Translations under genes and position numbers: made by a program | The notes under the pieces: model-generated | Database searches by the model: none | What the model saw: the letters and a program-made list of their open reading frames with translations, nothing else | Told to the model about the DNA's origin: nothing | Part shown: positions 55,190-63,556 of the stretch, in pieces | How positions within the stretch are numbered: position 1 is the first letter of the stretch | Layout of the letters: each line of letters begins with the position of its first letter | Assembly: GCF_025398155.2 (NCBI RefSeq) | Contig: NZ_CP104562.2 | Coordinates: forward strand, 4,588,001 to 4,652,000 | Length of the DNA: 64,000 nucleotides | Origin: Roseateles amylovorans | Lineage (GTDB): Bacteria > Pseudomonadota > Gammaproteobacteria > Burkholderiales > Burkholderiaceae_C | Direction of reading: 5' to 3'

Positions 55190-55792
55190 ATGGAAACCCC
55201 CACCCCTGCGCCGACGGCGCCGTCCAGCGCCACCGAGCCGCGCACCTCCTACCTGGAAGAGAAGGCCTTCAAGGCCCGTACGCTGCTGATCTTCGGCACG
55301 GTGACCGAAGTCACCGCTGCGGACGTCACCCGCCGCCTGATTGCCCTGGATGCCGACAGCGCGGATCCGATCGACGTCTTGGTGAGCTCACCGGGCGGCC
55401 ATCTGGAATCCGGCGATGCGATCCACGACATCGTGCGCTTCATCGCGGCGCCGGTGAACATGATCGGCACCGGCTGGGTCGGCAGCGCCGCCACGCATCT
55501 GTACCTGGCGGTGCCCCGTGAGCGACGCTATTGCCTGCCCAACACCCGTTTCCTGATCCACCAACCCAGCGGCGGCGCCGGCGGTCCCGCCAGCGACATC
55601 GCCATCCAGGCCCGCGAGATCATCAAGGCGCGCGAACGGATCGCCCGAACCATCGCGCGGGAAACCGGCAAGCCGCTGGAGATCGTCCTGGACGACATCA
55701 GCCGCGACCGTTGGCTGTCCGCCGAGGAAGCCGTCGCGTACGGACTGGTCTCGCGCATCATCGAGCGGAAGACGGAACTCCGCCCCACCTGA
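55190..55792 (+). CDS. ClpP-like serine protease, orphan paralogue
   Basis: A 200-residue ClpP-family protein distinct from the main clpP at 20335. Catalytic triad present: Ser99 in GWVGSAATHLYL, His124 in FLIHQPSGG, Asp173 in DISRDRWLS. The usual GMAASMGA around the Ser is changed to GTGWVGSA. The N-terminus has an extra ~20 residues rich in Pro/Thr/Ser, and the SPGGHLESGDAIHDIVRFI segment is typical of ClpP. No ATPase gene is adjacent. It may pair with the chromosomal ClpX/ClpA or act as an alternative core. Confidence 0.9.
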   Translation: METPTPAPTAPSSATEPRTSYLEEKAFKARTLLIFGTVTEVTAADVTRRLIALDADSADPIDVLVSSPGGHLESGDAIHDIVRFIAAPVNMIGTGWVGSAATHLYLAVPRERRYCLPNTRFLIHQPSGGAGGPASDIAIQAREIIKARERIARTIARETGKPLEIVLDDISRDRWLSAEEAVAYGLVSRIIERKTELRPT

Positions 55793-55830
55793 GCGCGACG
55801 GCTCGACGCCCATCGCAGCGCCCCAGCCGA

Positions 55831-57120
55831 TCAGGGCGATCCACGGGCATGCGCGCGGACAAAGCGATCCACGGCAGCCGCGAGCGCTGTCTCCGCTGAA
55901 GGCGCCTCGAAGCGCGCAGCGACGTCCGCAGCCGCAGCCCGGAACGCCGGATCGAGCAGACGCCTCACTCGCTGCGCCAGCGCCTGCGCCCTGAGGCGCT
56001 TGGCCGGGATCGTCAGCCCCACGCCCAGTTCGACCACCCTCGCGGCGTTGTCGAACTGGTCGTAGGCGAACGGCGTGACCAACTGCGGCGTGCCGGTGCG
56101 CAGGGCTTCGGCGGTGGTGCCGATGCCGCCATGGTGAACCAGGACGGCGGATCGACGCAGCAGCGAGGCCATCGGCACGAAGGGCTGCCAGATCACCTCG
56201 GCCGGCAGCAGCTTCGGCACCTGCGCGCGCTCGCGGGTCAGGAACACGGCGCGTTGACCCAGGCGCTGCGTCGCCACGAGCGCCTGCGCGAAGAAGTCAC
56301 TGGCGTGGACGTTGCCGCTGCCCGGCGTGAAGACCACCGGCGGCGGTCCCAGGTCCAGGAACTGCGCCAACGGTGCGGGCAAGGGTGCCTCGGCCGCCGG
56401 CGGGAACTGGAAATCACCCTCGATCAGCGGTTGTGGCCAATCGGCGGCAGTCCGCCCGAACCACGCGGGGAACAGCGTGATCGAAAGGTCCGGCGCCTGT
56501 GCCATGTGCCCGAGAAAAGAAGCGATCGGCGCCAGTCCGTACAAGCCGCGCGCCTCATTGATCCCGGGCAGCGCAGCGGGATCCATCCAACCGCGCGCCA
56601 CCATCGCCCACAGGGCGCGCCGCCACGCCTGCGGCACCCAGCGCGGAATCGCGTGGGGCCCCAGTCTCATCGGATCCTCACAGCTGCGCAGATTGGACGG
56701 CGCCAGATACATCGCCGCCACGGTGCCCACCCGCCCCAATTCACGCGCGACGGCGGCGCCCGGCACGGCCAGCGGATGCGCCAGCACCACGGTGGACGCA
56801 TCGCCCGCAGCGGCCGATGTCAACGCGTCGACCAGCTCGGGCATCCCCTGCCGATACTGCGCCAGCAACAGGGTCAGTCCGCGCCGGGGATCCCAGACCT
56901 CCGGATTGGCGATGAGCCGTTCGTAATCCTCCACCGTGCCCAGGCCGATGCACGGCAATCCGGCGGCCAGAACGGCGGCCTCATGCACCCGATTCGTCAG
57001 CACGGTGACGCGCCGGCCCAGCCGCTGCAGGGCTTGCGCCATCGTCACGAAGGGGAACAGGTCGCCGGCAGTGCCGACGGTAACGACCAGGTAGTGCGGC
57101 AAACGAAGGCTGTCAGTCAT
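55831..57120 (-). CDS. UGT-like glycosyltransferase (GT1 family)
   Basis: A soluble glycosyltransferase, 429 residues from the ATG at 57120. N-terminal YLVVTVGTAGDLFPFVTMAQALQRLGRRVTVLTN is the acceptor domain opening; the C-terminal nucleotide-sugar site is VLVHHGGIGTTAEALRTGTPQLVTPFAYDQFDNAARVVELGVG, the UGT signature. It resembles bacterial enzymes that glycosylate macrolides, sterols or rhamnolipids. A further in-frame ATG at 57174, with AGGAG at a long spacing, may be the true start. No sugar-pathway genes are adjacent, so donor and acceptor remain open. Confidence 0.92.
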   Translation of the reverse strand: MTDSLRLPHYLVVTVGTAGDLFPFVTMAQALQRLGRRVTVLTNRVHEAAVLAAGLPCIGLGTVEDYERLIANPEVWDPRRGLTLLLAQYRQGMPELVDALTSAAAGDASTVVLAHPLAVPGAAVARELGRVGTVAAMYLAPSNLRSCEDPMRLGPHAIPRWVPQAWRRALWAMVARGWMDPAALPGINEARGLYGLAPIASFLGHMAQAPDLSITLFPAWFGRTAADWPQPLIEGDFQFPPAAEAPLPAPLAQFLDLGPPPVVFTPGSGNVHASDFFAQALVATQRLGQRAVFLTRERAQVPKLLPAEVIWQPFVPMASLLRRSAVLVHHGGIGTTAEALRTGTPQLVTPFAYDQFDNAARVVELGVGLTIPAKRLRAQALAQRVRRLLDPAFRAAAADVAARFEAPSAETALAAAVDRFVRAHARGSP

Positions 57121-57375
57121 GAAGGGTTCGAGGATTGTCGCGGTGGAAAGCGCAGCGAGGGCCTCATTCGACATTGACGTGGCATCTCCTGCCACGGTTG
57201 CGCCGCTCAGTTCCTCCCATGCCAAGGCGCCAGAGTGCTCACGGCCACTTGAACTGGCCGGGATGATCGCTGAATCTCAACACGCACCTGGGTCTCTCTC
57301 GGCGCCCCCTGGCATGCCGGTTGCCTGCTGGTGGCAAACGCCTCGTCAGAGGCCACCACCCTCTCGGGAGAACCT

Positions 57376-57840
57376 ATGCGCCTTCGCCATCTCGCCGCCG
57401 CCCTTGCTGGCACCGCCGCCTTGCTGACCACGCTGGGGGCCTCGGCCCAATCGGTCGGCAAGGCCTCCGACCCGGAGCGCGACGTCGGTCGCGCCGCACC
57501 GGGGCAGGACAACTCCTACTTCAACGTCACCGCCAAGAACCGGATCCCGGCGCCGTTGCTGCCGCTCAAGAACGGACAGTGCGTGATCTGGTATCCCGAG
57601 AAGGGCGTGGCCGAACACACCGGCCCCCTGCCCTGTTCGCCGATGCCCAAGGTCCAGCCCGGCGGATGGCTGATTGCCCCATCGAGGGATCCGGTCATCC
57701 TGGAAGTGGCGGTCTATCACGACGAGCGCCCCGGGGTCATCATCGCGCGCGGCTCATTCGACGCCCGCACCCGCTACCTGGTGCGCACCCTGGATCCGGA
57801 CAGCCCGATGGATGTGCAGAAGCGCAAGAAAACCCATTGA
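57376..57840 (+). CDS. Exported protein of unknown function
   Basis: A 154-residue protein from the ATG at 57376 behind GGGAGA. Signal peptide RHLAAALAGTAALLTTLGASAQ, likely cut after ASA. The mature part has two Cys (GQCVIWYP and LPCSP), which may form a disulphide, and beta-strand-like VILEVAVYHDERPGVIIARGSFDARTRYLVRTL. No known family recognised. It is divergent from the glycosyltransferase and separate from other genes. Confidence 0.75.
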   Translation: MRLRHLAAALAGTAALLTTLGASAQSVGKASDPERDVGRAAPGQDNSYFNVTAKNRIPAPLLPLKNGQCVIWYPEKGVAEHTGPLPCSPMPKVQPGGWLIAPSRDPVILEVAVYHDERPGVIIARGSFDARTRYLVRTLDPDSPMDVQKRKKTH

Positions 57841-58020
57841 TCCGGGCGGGACAGGACTGACTCGGTGCTTGCTCAGCGCGTCGCGGGCACGGTGCGCCCC
57901 GCGACGTTTGGCGCGTACACCTCAGTGGGCGCCTGCCTGAATGCAACGAGGCGCACGCCTTCGGGTGAGCTGCCGCATCCGGGTGCGGCCCGGGTGGCGA
58001 TCCACGGCGACAATCGCCGC

Positions 58021-58290
58021 ATGCCTGATACCCCCGCCGCCCCGCCCGGCCCCGCCCCCAGCCAACCTCGCAACCCGCTGCACGGCGTGCGGCTGGAAGA
58101 CATGCTGAATGCCCTGGTGACCGCCTACAGCTGGCCCGGTCTGGCCGACCGCATCCCCGTGCGCTGCTTCGAGAGCGATCCCAGCATCAGCTCCAGTCTC
58201 AAGTTCCTGCGCAAGACGCCGTGGGCACGCGCCAAGGTGGAGAGCCTGTATCTGTTCATGCTGCGCGAGCAACGGCGCAACGGCGGCTGA
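58021..58290 (+). CDS. VF530-type DNA-binding protein (DUF2132)
   Basis: An 89-residue protein from the ATG at 58021. NPLHGVRLEDMLNALVTAYSWPGLADRIPVRCFESDPSISSSLKFLRKTPWARAKVESLYL is a near-perfect match to the VF530/DUF2132 pattern, a small four-helix protein with reported double-stranded DNA binding in Vibrio relatives. The first ~18 residues are Pro/Ala-rich. The frame is open further upstream without homology. Its role is unknown. Confidence 0.92.
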   Translation: MPDTPAAPPGPAPSQPRNPLHGVRLEDMLNALVTAYSWPGLADRIPVRCFESDPSISSSLKFLRKTPWARAKVESLYLFMLREQRRNGG

Positions 58291-58451
58291 TCGGCGCTCC
58301 GCGCCCATGTGCGCGGAGGATGGCCCTCGAGCCCCACCACCACGAACATGCAGCGCCGACGCGCGTGCGCCCAGGCACACGCGGCTCAGTCGCGGGTCAG
58401 TGGTGTTTCACTCGCGGCGCATACGCCACTGACTCGCGGCTCACTTGCGGC

Positions 58452-58859
58452 TCACTTGCACTTGGCCCGAACCTCTTCCTCGGTCTTCACTTCGACGCCC
58501 TTGCAGAAGTAGAACGGCGTCGCGCAGTGCATGTACTTGCGTCCGATGTCGCGCGCCACGGCGGTCGAGGAAATGACGGCCGGGCTCTGGTCCTTGAGCG
58601 TCACCGCGCAGGCATCGCCGCGCTGGGAGATGACACGACGACATTCCGCTTCGCCCAGGTTGAATCGGCCCTGAGAGTCGGCACAGGCCTTGAGCGCCAC
58701 CTCTTTCCAGAGCGCGAAGTGCTCCGCCCTCGGAATCGGCTGCGACTCCACCGCCTTCAGGCTGTAGCTGGCCTGCGCCACTGCGTCTTGGAGATCGACC
58801 GCCATGAGGCCGACGGCCACTGCCAGCAATGCGACGGGAAGAATCGGTTTCATCGTCAT
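58452..58859 (-). CDS. Small exported Cys-rich protein
   Basis: A 135-residue protein with a signal peptide (ILPVALLAVAVGLMAVDLQDAVAQA). The mature part holds six Cys residues (ALKACADSQ, AECRRV, GDACAV, MHCATPFYFCKG, RAKCK), which suggests three disulphides and a periplasmic location. No family recognised. MTMKP allows starts at 58859 or 58853. It converges with the VF530-type gene. Confidence 0.72.
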   Translation of the reverse strand: MTMKPILPVALLAVAVGLMAVDLQDAVAQASYSLKAVESQPIPRAEHFALWKEVALKACADSQGRFNLGEAECRRVISQRGDACAVTLKDQSPAVISSTAVARDIGRKYMHCATPFYFCKGVEVKTEEEVRAKCK

Positions 58860-59092
58860 TCAGAGGGTGAAGGAAAGCGGGCTGGCGGACCCTGACGCGT
58901 CACGCCGCAGCGCCGCGGATTCTGCATGACGCGAATGAACCCACGAACGCCGCTCCCACCTAGGGGTGTGGCGAAAAACGAGCAGCGTGCGTGGGGGGAG
59001 AACTCATGTTGTCCTACATCCACCTGCGACATCCGCCGGCCCTGCGTCATGACACTCGTGATTAACCTGGAGGCAACCAACCGGAGTACCCC

Positions 59093-59386
59093 ATGAGCCG
59101 AGCTGTTGCCCCTTTCTCGATGAAGCAAGCTGTCCACATCGCCGGCATTCCGCCCAGCCTGATCGAGACCCTGATCGATGAAGAACTGCTGCAGCCTGGC
59201 GCCAAGATGCGCTTCACCTTCCAGGACTTGGTGCTGCTGCAATCCGCGCGCCAGCTGATGGACGCGGGGCTGCCCACCCACCGGATCCTGAATGCGCTGT
59301 CCAACGTGCGCAAGACGGTGGTGCCGCAGGCGCATCTGGCGGCGCTGAAGTTCAAATCGCCGTCGCAGCGCGTGCTGGCTTCGTGA
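59093..59386 (+). CDS. MerR-like winged-helix mini protein
   Basis: A 97-residue protein that consists almost only of a MerR-type HTH: FSMKQAVHIAGIPPSLIETLIDEELLQPGAKMRFTFQDLVLLQSARQLMDAGLPTHRILNALSNV. The pattern (helix-turn-helix, wing, F..DL..L...R.L...G....I) fits MerR N-terminal domains, but the long coiled-coil and effector domain are missing. The start ATG has GGAG seven bases upstream. It is 110 bp upstream of a CheY-like gene in the same direction. It could be an excisionase-like or adaptor protein. Confidence 0.75.
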   Translation: MSRAVAPFSMKQAVHIAGIPPSLIETLIDEELLQPGAKMRFTFQDLVLLQSARQLMDAGLPTHRILNALSNVRKTVVPQAHLAALKFKSPSQRVLAS

Positions 59387-59495
59387 CTTGGTGCACGGGA
59401 AACCGCGGCACGTGCTGCGGTCCGGTGCATCCCCCTGTCTCGCGCTAGGGCGAGATCGCGGCTCAGGCTAGGATTCCAGCCTCACGGAGCCCGAT

Positions 59496-59930
59496 ATGGT
59501 CACGACGATCAAGCGCGAAGAATTCTGCTTCCTGGTGGTGGACGATTTCTCCACCATGCGGCGCATCATCTCCGGCCTCTTGCGGGAGCTGGGCTTTCGC
59601 AAGATCGTGGAGGCTGAAGACGGCAAGGCCGCGCTGCGCACCCTGGAGCTGGCCGCCGAGTCCGGCGAGCCGGTGCATTTCGTGCTGAGCGACATCAACA
59701 TGCCGGTCATGAATGGCTTCCAGTTCCTGGAAGCCCTCCGTGCCAAGCCTGAGACCGATCCGCTGCGCAACACGCCGGTGTTGCTGGTCACGGCCGAGGG
59801 CCGCAAAGAAGACATCATCCGCGCCGCACAACTCGGCGCGACCGGCTACGTGGTGAAGCCCTTCAACAAGGACACCATCGGCGACAAGATTCATCTGGCG
59901 CTGAAGAACCGCAACGTGCTGGTGGATTGA
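59496..59930 (+). CDS. CheY-like single-domain response regulator
   Basis: A 144-residue receiver-only protein. Acidic pair Asp16/Asp17, phospho-acceptor Asp66 in LSDINMP, Thr99 in LLVTAEG and Lys121 in VVKPFN are all present. FSTMRRIISGLLRELGF is very typical for CheY of the chemotaxis class. No kinase or other che gene is near, so the partner is encoded elsewhere. Whether it targets the flagellar motor is inference. Confidence 0.94.
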   Translation: MVTTIKREEFCFLVVDDFSTMRRIISGLLRELGFRKIVEAEDGKAALRTLELAAESGEPVHFVLSDINMPVMNGFQFLEALRAKPETDPLRNTPVLLVTAEGRKEDIIRAAQLGATGYVVKPFNKDTIGDKIHLALKNRNVLVD

Positions 59931-60205
59931 CGCGGCGGCCCAGCTCCGCCTTCTCCCCCGACGTGGTGCCCGCCGTGAGGCTGGGGCCCTCCCCCAGAAC
60001 GCTCCGCTTTGCCAGGCCGATGGCAAGCCGATGTCCGCCTCCCCGCAGTCCTTGATCCACATCGGATAACGATCGTGCGTCTGCGTGCAGGATGCAGGAC
60101 CTCCTCAAGAACCCGCGGCTCATGGCCGCGAGCCTGCCTCCTGCAGGCGTCCCCTCTCTGAGGCACCAAAGTCCTGTCCCCTCAGCCAATCGGGGTGGCA
60201 TTTCA

Positions 60206-60222
60206 TTTATCACGGTGATAAA
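60206..60222. promoter_or_regulatory. Palindromic operator of the mqsRA-like module
   Basis: TTTATCAC and GTGATAAA flank one central G, making a 17-bp dyad in an A/T-rich patch directly before the toxin gene. The adjacent antitoxin has an HTH domain and probably binds here for autoregulation. The sequence differs from the E. coli mqsRA palindromes. Confidence 0.65.
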
Positions 60223-60681
60223 GTGAATCCACGATACTGGAGACGCGATCCGGGGCTCAGCCCCTCGGCCCAAGGCACCAGGAAGACACGCGCCATCAAA
60301 GGCGGCGCACTCCTGGATCTGACCGCGCTTCAAGCGCTGCTGAGGTCCGAGACGTTCGACTTGGACGCGTTGTGGTTCGCCACATCAGGCGCTCGGCGCG
60401 ACCGGGAGAAGTACCGGTGGTCCAACGCTGAGGTGCTCGAGGTCCTGCTCGCCTTGAGGGACCCGGCTCGAAGCCACCACAACGACTATCTGAAGTCGGA
60501 ATGGTGCGAGGTGGATGGAGAAAATGGGAGGCGCTGGGTTGCGTGCGACGTGTATCAACTGAGCTTCGACTTTGTTCGAGGCCATCGTCATCCTCAAGGG
60601 GTGGCGCTTTATCTCAAATTCTCTGTGGAGAGCGATGGGCTCGTGGCCATCGTCTTGGCTTCCTGCCACCCTTCTCGTTGA
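60223..60681 (+). CDS. MqsR-like toxin (divergent)
   Basis: Probable mRNA interferase-type toxin of a type II module, 152 residues from the GTG at 60223, the last usable start after the operator; the frame is open from 60085. The C-terminal half follows MqsR: AEVLEVLLAL, DYLKSEW, CDVYQL and ALYLKFSVESDGLVAIVL. Of the MqsR active-site positions, the Lys (Lys91) and Tyr (Tyr130) are kept, the Gln before DVY is Cys108, and the Lys of the terminal SFK is His149. It is longer than E. coli MqsR (98). The start lacks a good ribosome site. Confidence 0.6.
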   Translation: MNPRYWRRDPGLSPSAQGTRKTRAIKGGALLDLTALQALLRSETFDLDALWFATSGARRDREKYRWSNAEVLEVLLALRDPARSHHNDYLKSEWCEVDGENGRRWVACDVYQLSFDFVRGHRHPQGVALYLKFSVESDGLVAIVLASCHPSR

Positions 60682-60702
60682 GCCCGATCAAAGGTCCTCG
60701 CC

Positions 60703-61272
60703 ATGAACAAATCCACCCGGCATCCCTGCCCGGTCTGCCGCAAGGGCCAGTTGTTGCCCACCACCACCCATCGCGATTTCCACCCGCGCGGAACGCTGGT
60801 TCGCGTGGAGCTGCTGGCCTCGGTTTGCGACCGCTGCGGCAAGGAAACCATCCGCTCCGAACAGCATGATCAGAACTTGCGTCGGCTGGCCGCTCGCAAA
60901 TCCGCGCCCGCCTACGCAGGCCTGTTGCTGGGCGAGGAGATCGCGGCCCTGCGGATCCGTTACGGGCTCACCCAGCAGGCGGCTTCCACGCTCTTTGGCA
61001 AGGGCAAGATCGCCTTCTCACGCTACGAAAACGAGGTCACCTACCCCGACCAGAGCACCACGCTGCTGCTTCGGATGGCCATCGACAAGCCTGACAGTCT
61101 CCAGTGGCTGGCCGATCAGGCGGGTGTGCCGCTGCCACTTTGGAAAGAGCGAAGCGAGGACCGGCGGCGAGCCATCCGCAAGGCGCCAGTCAGCGGCGCA
61201 TCTGCCCCGCCACCCAGCAGCAAAGGAATCAAGTCCAGCCCTTCTGAGCGGCACGTTCGACCGCGTTCATGA
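60703..61272 (+). CDS. MqsA-like antitoxin
   Basis: A 189-residue antitoxin of the MqsA family, with an N-terminal zinc domain (Cys9, Cys12, Cys42, Cys45: CPVC and CDRC) that binds the toxin and a C-terminal XRE-type HTH (LRIRYGLTQQAASTLFGKGKIAFSRYENEVTYPDQSTTLLLRMA). It follows the toxin by 21 bp, in toxin-first order like mqsRA of E. coli. The last ~45 residues are a basic Ser/Pro-rich tail beyond the HTH, longer than usual. It is likely a repressor of the shared operator at 60206-60222. Confidence 0.9.
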   Translation: MNKSTRHPCPVCRKGQLLPTTTHRDFHPRGTLVRVELLASVCDRCGKETIRSEQHDQNLRRLAARKSAPAYAGLLLGEEIAALRIRYGLTQQAASTLFGKGKIAFSRYENEVTYPDQSTTLLLRMAIDKPDSLQWLADQAGVPLPLWKERSEDRRRAIRKAPVSGASAPPPSSKGIKSSPSERHVRPRS

Positions 61273-61359
61273 CGTCAACGTCCCGTTGCAGCGCTTGAAT
61301 GCAAGCTCACACACAGCCGCAAACGATGCTCACCACGTCATGAAGCAAAAGTCGCCAAC

Positions 61360-63009
61360 TCACCGAGCCTTTGCCGTGGCCAGATCGAACTGCTCCCACA
61401 GACCGATCGCCGTCCGATTGGCCACCAGCGCCGCCGCGCCGGCACTCTCTGCGGTCACGTAGCGATTATTCGCGAGTGATAGCAAGCTCACCGAGCCATT
61501 GGCGTTGCGAATCAATCGGAAGGATTCCCAGGGACCGATCGCCGTGCGGTTCGCAATCAGCGGCGAGGCCCCCGCGCTTTCCGCGCACACCAGCCGTCCA
61601 TTGACGCGCGCCCGCAGCGCCACAAGGCCGCTGCCCGCATCCACCAGCTCGAATTGCTCCCAACCGCCCACGGCGGTCCGATTGGCCACCAAGGGCTCCG
61701 CGCCGGCGTTCTCCGCCGTCACATAGCGCCCGTTCACACGCGCCTTCAATGTCACGATCTGGGCCGCACCGCTGCCGGAGAGGACCGGCGCCGTCGGCCG
61801 GTTCGCGGTCAGCGCGATCTGTCCCTTCAGCATCCGGCCGCCGTCGGCCGTCAGCCGCAGGTAGTAGTCCGCCGAGCAGGCCGTGCCGTCTTCGTCCAAC
61901 GCGAGGATGCCCGAGCCCACAGGCACGAAGGCCGCCGACTCCGCCGTCTTGGCGATCTGGTTGCCCTCGTTGAATTCGTCGAACATCGAGATGTAGAGGC
62001 CCTGCGCGCCCAATCGCACCATGTTGTAGAACTGGCGCCACATGAAATCACCATGGGCCCGCTGCCGGGCACTCAGATCCCCCGGCAGCACGCACGGCTG
62101 ATAGTCGATGCCGTGGGCATTGCAGTCCGCTTGATCGGCGAGATTGACATTGGCATAGAACCAGTCGGAACCCGCGGCATCGCCGATGCGGCCGACCATC
62201 CACGGCGAGATCATGTTGAACGCGTGATAGACCTCGAGATAGCCGGCACGCGAGTCGTTCTTGCCTTCCCGCCAGTAGGTCGGCACCCCGCCCATCACGT
62301 AGCAGCCCTGGCTCTTGAACCACTGGATCACGTCCAGACAGGCGGCGGCGGACCACGGATGGTTGTCGTCATTGAAGCCGAAACCCCAGAGTCCCACCAC
62401 CGGCCGCCCGTTCTGTCGCGCATAGGCCGACGATGCAACCAGCGCCGACATCTTGTTCAACCAATCGGCCTTGATCTCCGACTGCATGCCCTGCCAGCCG
62501 CTCACGTCATACATGACGTAGAACTTGCGGCCATACGACTCCGCCGCGCTGCGCACCTTCAACGCCATCGCGTCACGGGTGGCCCCTTCGCCGCCGTTCG
62601 GATTGAAGCGCTGCAGCGCCGCGGTGTCGCAGCCGTTTTGCTGCATCCAGCGGAAATGGGTGTCGACGGTGGATTGGTCGTAGGACGAAAACAGCGTGGC
62701 CGGGGCGCCGTTGCCCAGGTTGGCGAACGCGGTGGGGTAACCGGCGGCGTAGTCGCGCATGTCCGGCCACGAAATGATGGCGCGGTTCGATGGCGATGGC
62801 GTGCGGCCCCAGTCCTGCGCCCAGTGCCACCATCCCTGGATGGGCGCGCCGTCCCCCTTGCAGGCAAACCAGCCCTGGTAGCCCACGGTGATCTTGCCCA
62901 CCACGTCGCCGACGGCACTGGCCGCCTCTGCACCGCCCAAAGGCCAGGCAGTCGCCGCGACACCGGCGGCGGCGGCAGTACTGAGGAAGTGACGGCGAGA
63001 CAAGGTCAT
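61360..63009 (-). CDS. Tat-exported GH71/99-like glycosidase with a beta-trefoil tail
   Basis: A 549-residue protein from the ATG at 63009. The N-terminus SRRHFLSTAAAAGVAATAWPLGG is a Tat signal. The middle (KITVGYQGWFACKGDGAPIQGWWHWAQDWGRTPS ... MYDVSGWQ ... SMFDEFNEGNQIAK) has the look of the glycoside hydrolase 71/99-like xylosidase/arabinosidase group. The last ~125 residues are three repeats of NGRYVTAENAGAEPLVANRT then ..GWEQFEL.., a fascin/ricin-type beta-trefoil that may bind carbohydrate. Monocistronic. Substrate unknown. Confidence 0.88.
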   Translation of the reverse strand: MTLSRRHFLSTAAAAGVAATAWPLGGAEAASAVGDVVGKITVGYQGWFACKGDGAPIQGWWHWAQDWGRTPSPSNRAIISWPDMRDYAAGYPTAFANLGNGAPATLFSSYDQSTVDTHFRWMQQNGCDTAALQRFNPNGGEGATRDAMALKVRSAAESYGRKFYVMYDVSGWQGMQSEIKADWLNKMSALVASSAYARQNGRPVVGLWGFGFNDDNHPWSAAACLDVIQWFKSQGCYVMGGVPTYWREGKNDSRAGYLEVYHAFNMISPWMVGRIGDAAGSDWFYANVNLADQADCNAHGIDYQPCVLPGDLSARQRAHGDFMWRQFYNMVRLGAQGLYISMFDEFNEGNQIAKTAESAAFVPVGSGILALDEDGTACSADYYLRLTADGGRMLKGQIALTANRPTAPVLSGSGAAQIVTLKARVNGRYVTAENAGAEPLVANRTAVGGWEQFELVDAGSGLVALRARVNGRLVCAESAGASPLIANRTAIGPWESFRLIRNANGSVSLLSLANNRYVTAESAGAAALVANRTAIGLWEQFDLATAKAR

Positions 63010-63327
63010 GCGAGGACTCCAGCAGGGCGGCATCGAGAACCCGACTCACCGCACCGATACGCACCAATAGGCGACGACACGCGTCGACACGCGTCGATGG
63101 ATCAGCCGGGCCGGCTCATTGCGTCTGGACTCTATGCGGCACGCGACACACCGGTTGTGTCGAGGTGCGTCGCTTGTTGCGAGGGACGCCGCACGCGCAT
63201 CCCGCGAAAGCCACGACAGACACGGGCATCGACATCGCCTGTCGCGACCGCCGCGCGCTGACGTGGCCAGCGATCTGACACACTTTGCCGATCGGCTTCG
63301 GCGCATCTGCCCTCAGAGGCGATGTCA

Positions 63328-63362
63328 CGGTCACCGGTCACCGGTCACCGGCCACCGGTCAC
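63328..63362. repeat. 7-bp tandem repeat CGGTCAC
   Basis: Five units CGGTCAC (the fourth CGGCCAC) in direct succession. The pattern weakens into CGGCACC and CAGTCAC further right. Confidence 0.7.
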
Positions 63363-63400
63363 CGGCACCAGTCACCGTCACCGCCAGCGTCAATGCCACC

Positions 63401-63436
<36 letters not shown>

Positions 63437-63556
63437 GGGACCTCAAAGTCGATGGCGGACGGCAGGCCGCAGCGGCGGACCCATCCGCCACCGCGCCTCG
63501 CCTCGCCGCGCCTCGCCCTTGGCGACCTCGCATCGCCAAAGGCTGTCGAGCCGCTG

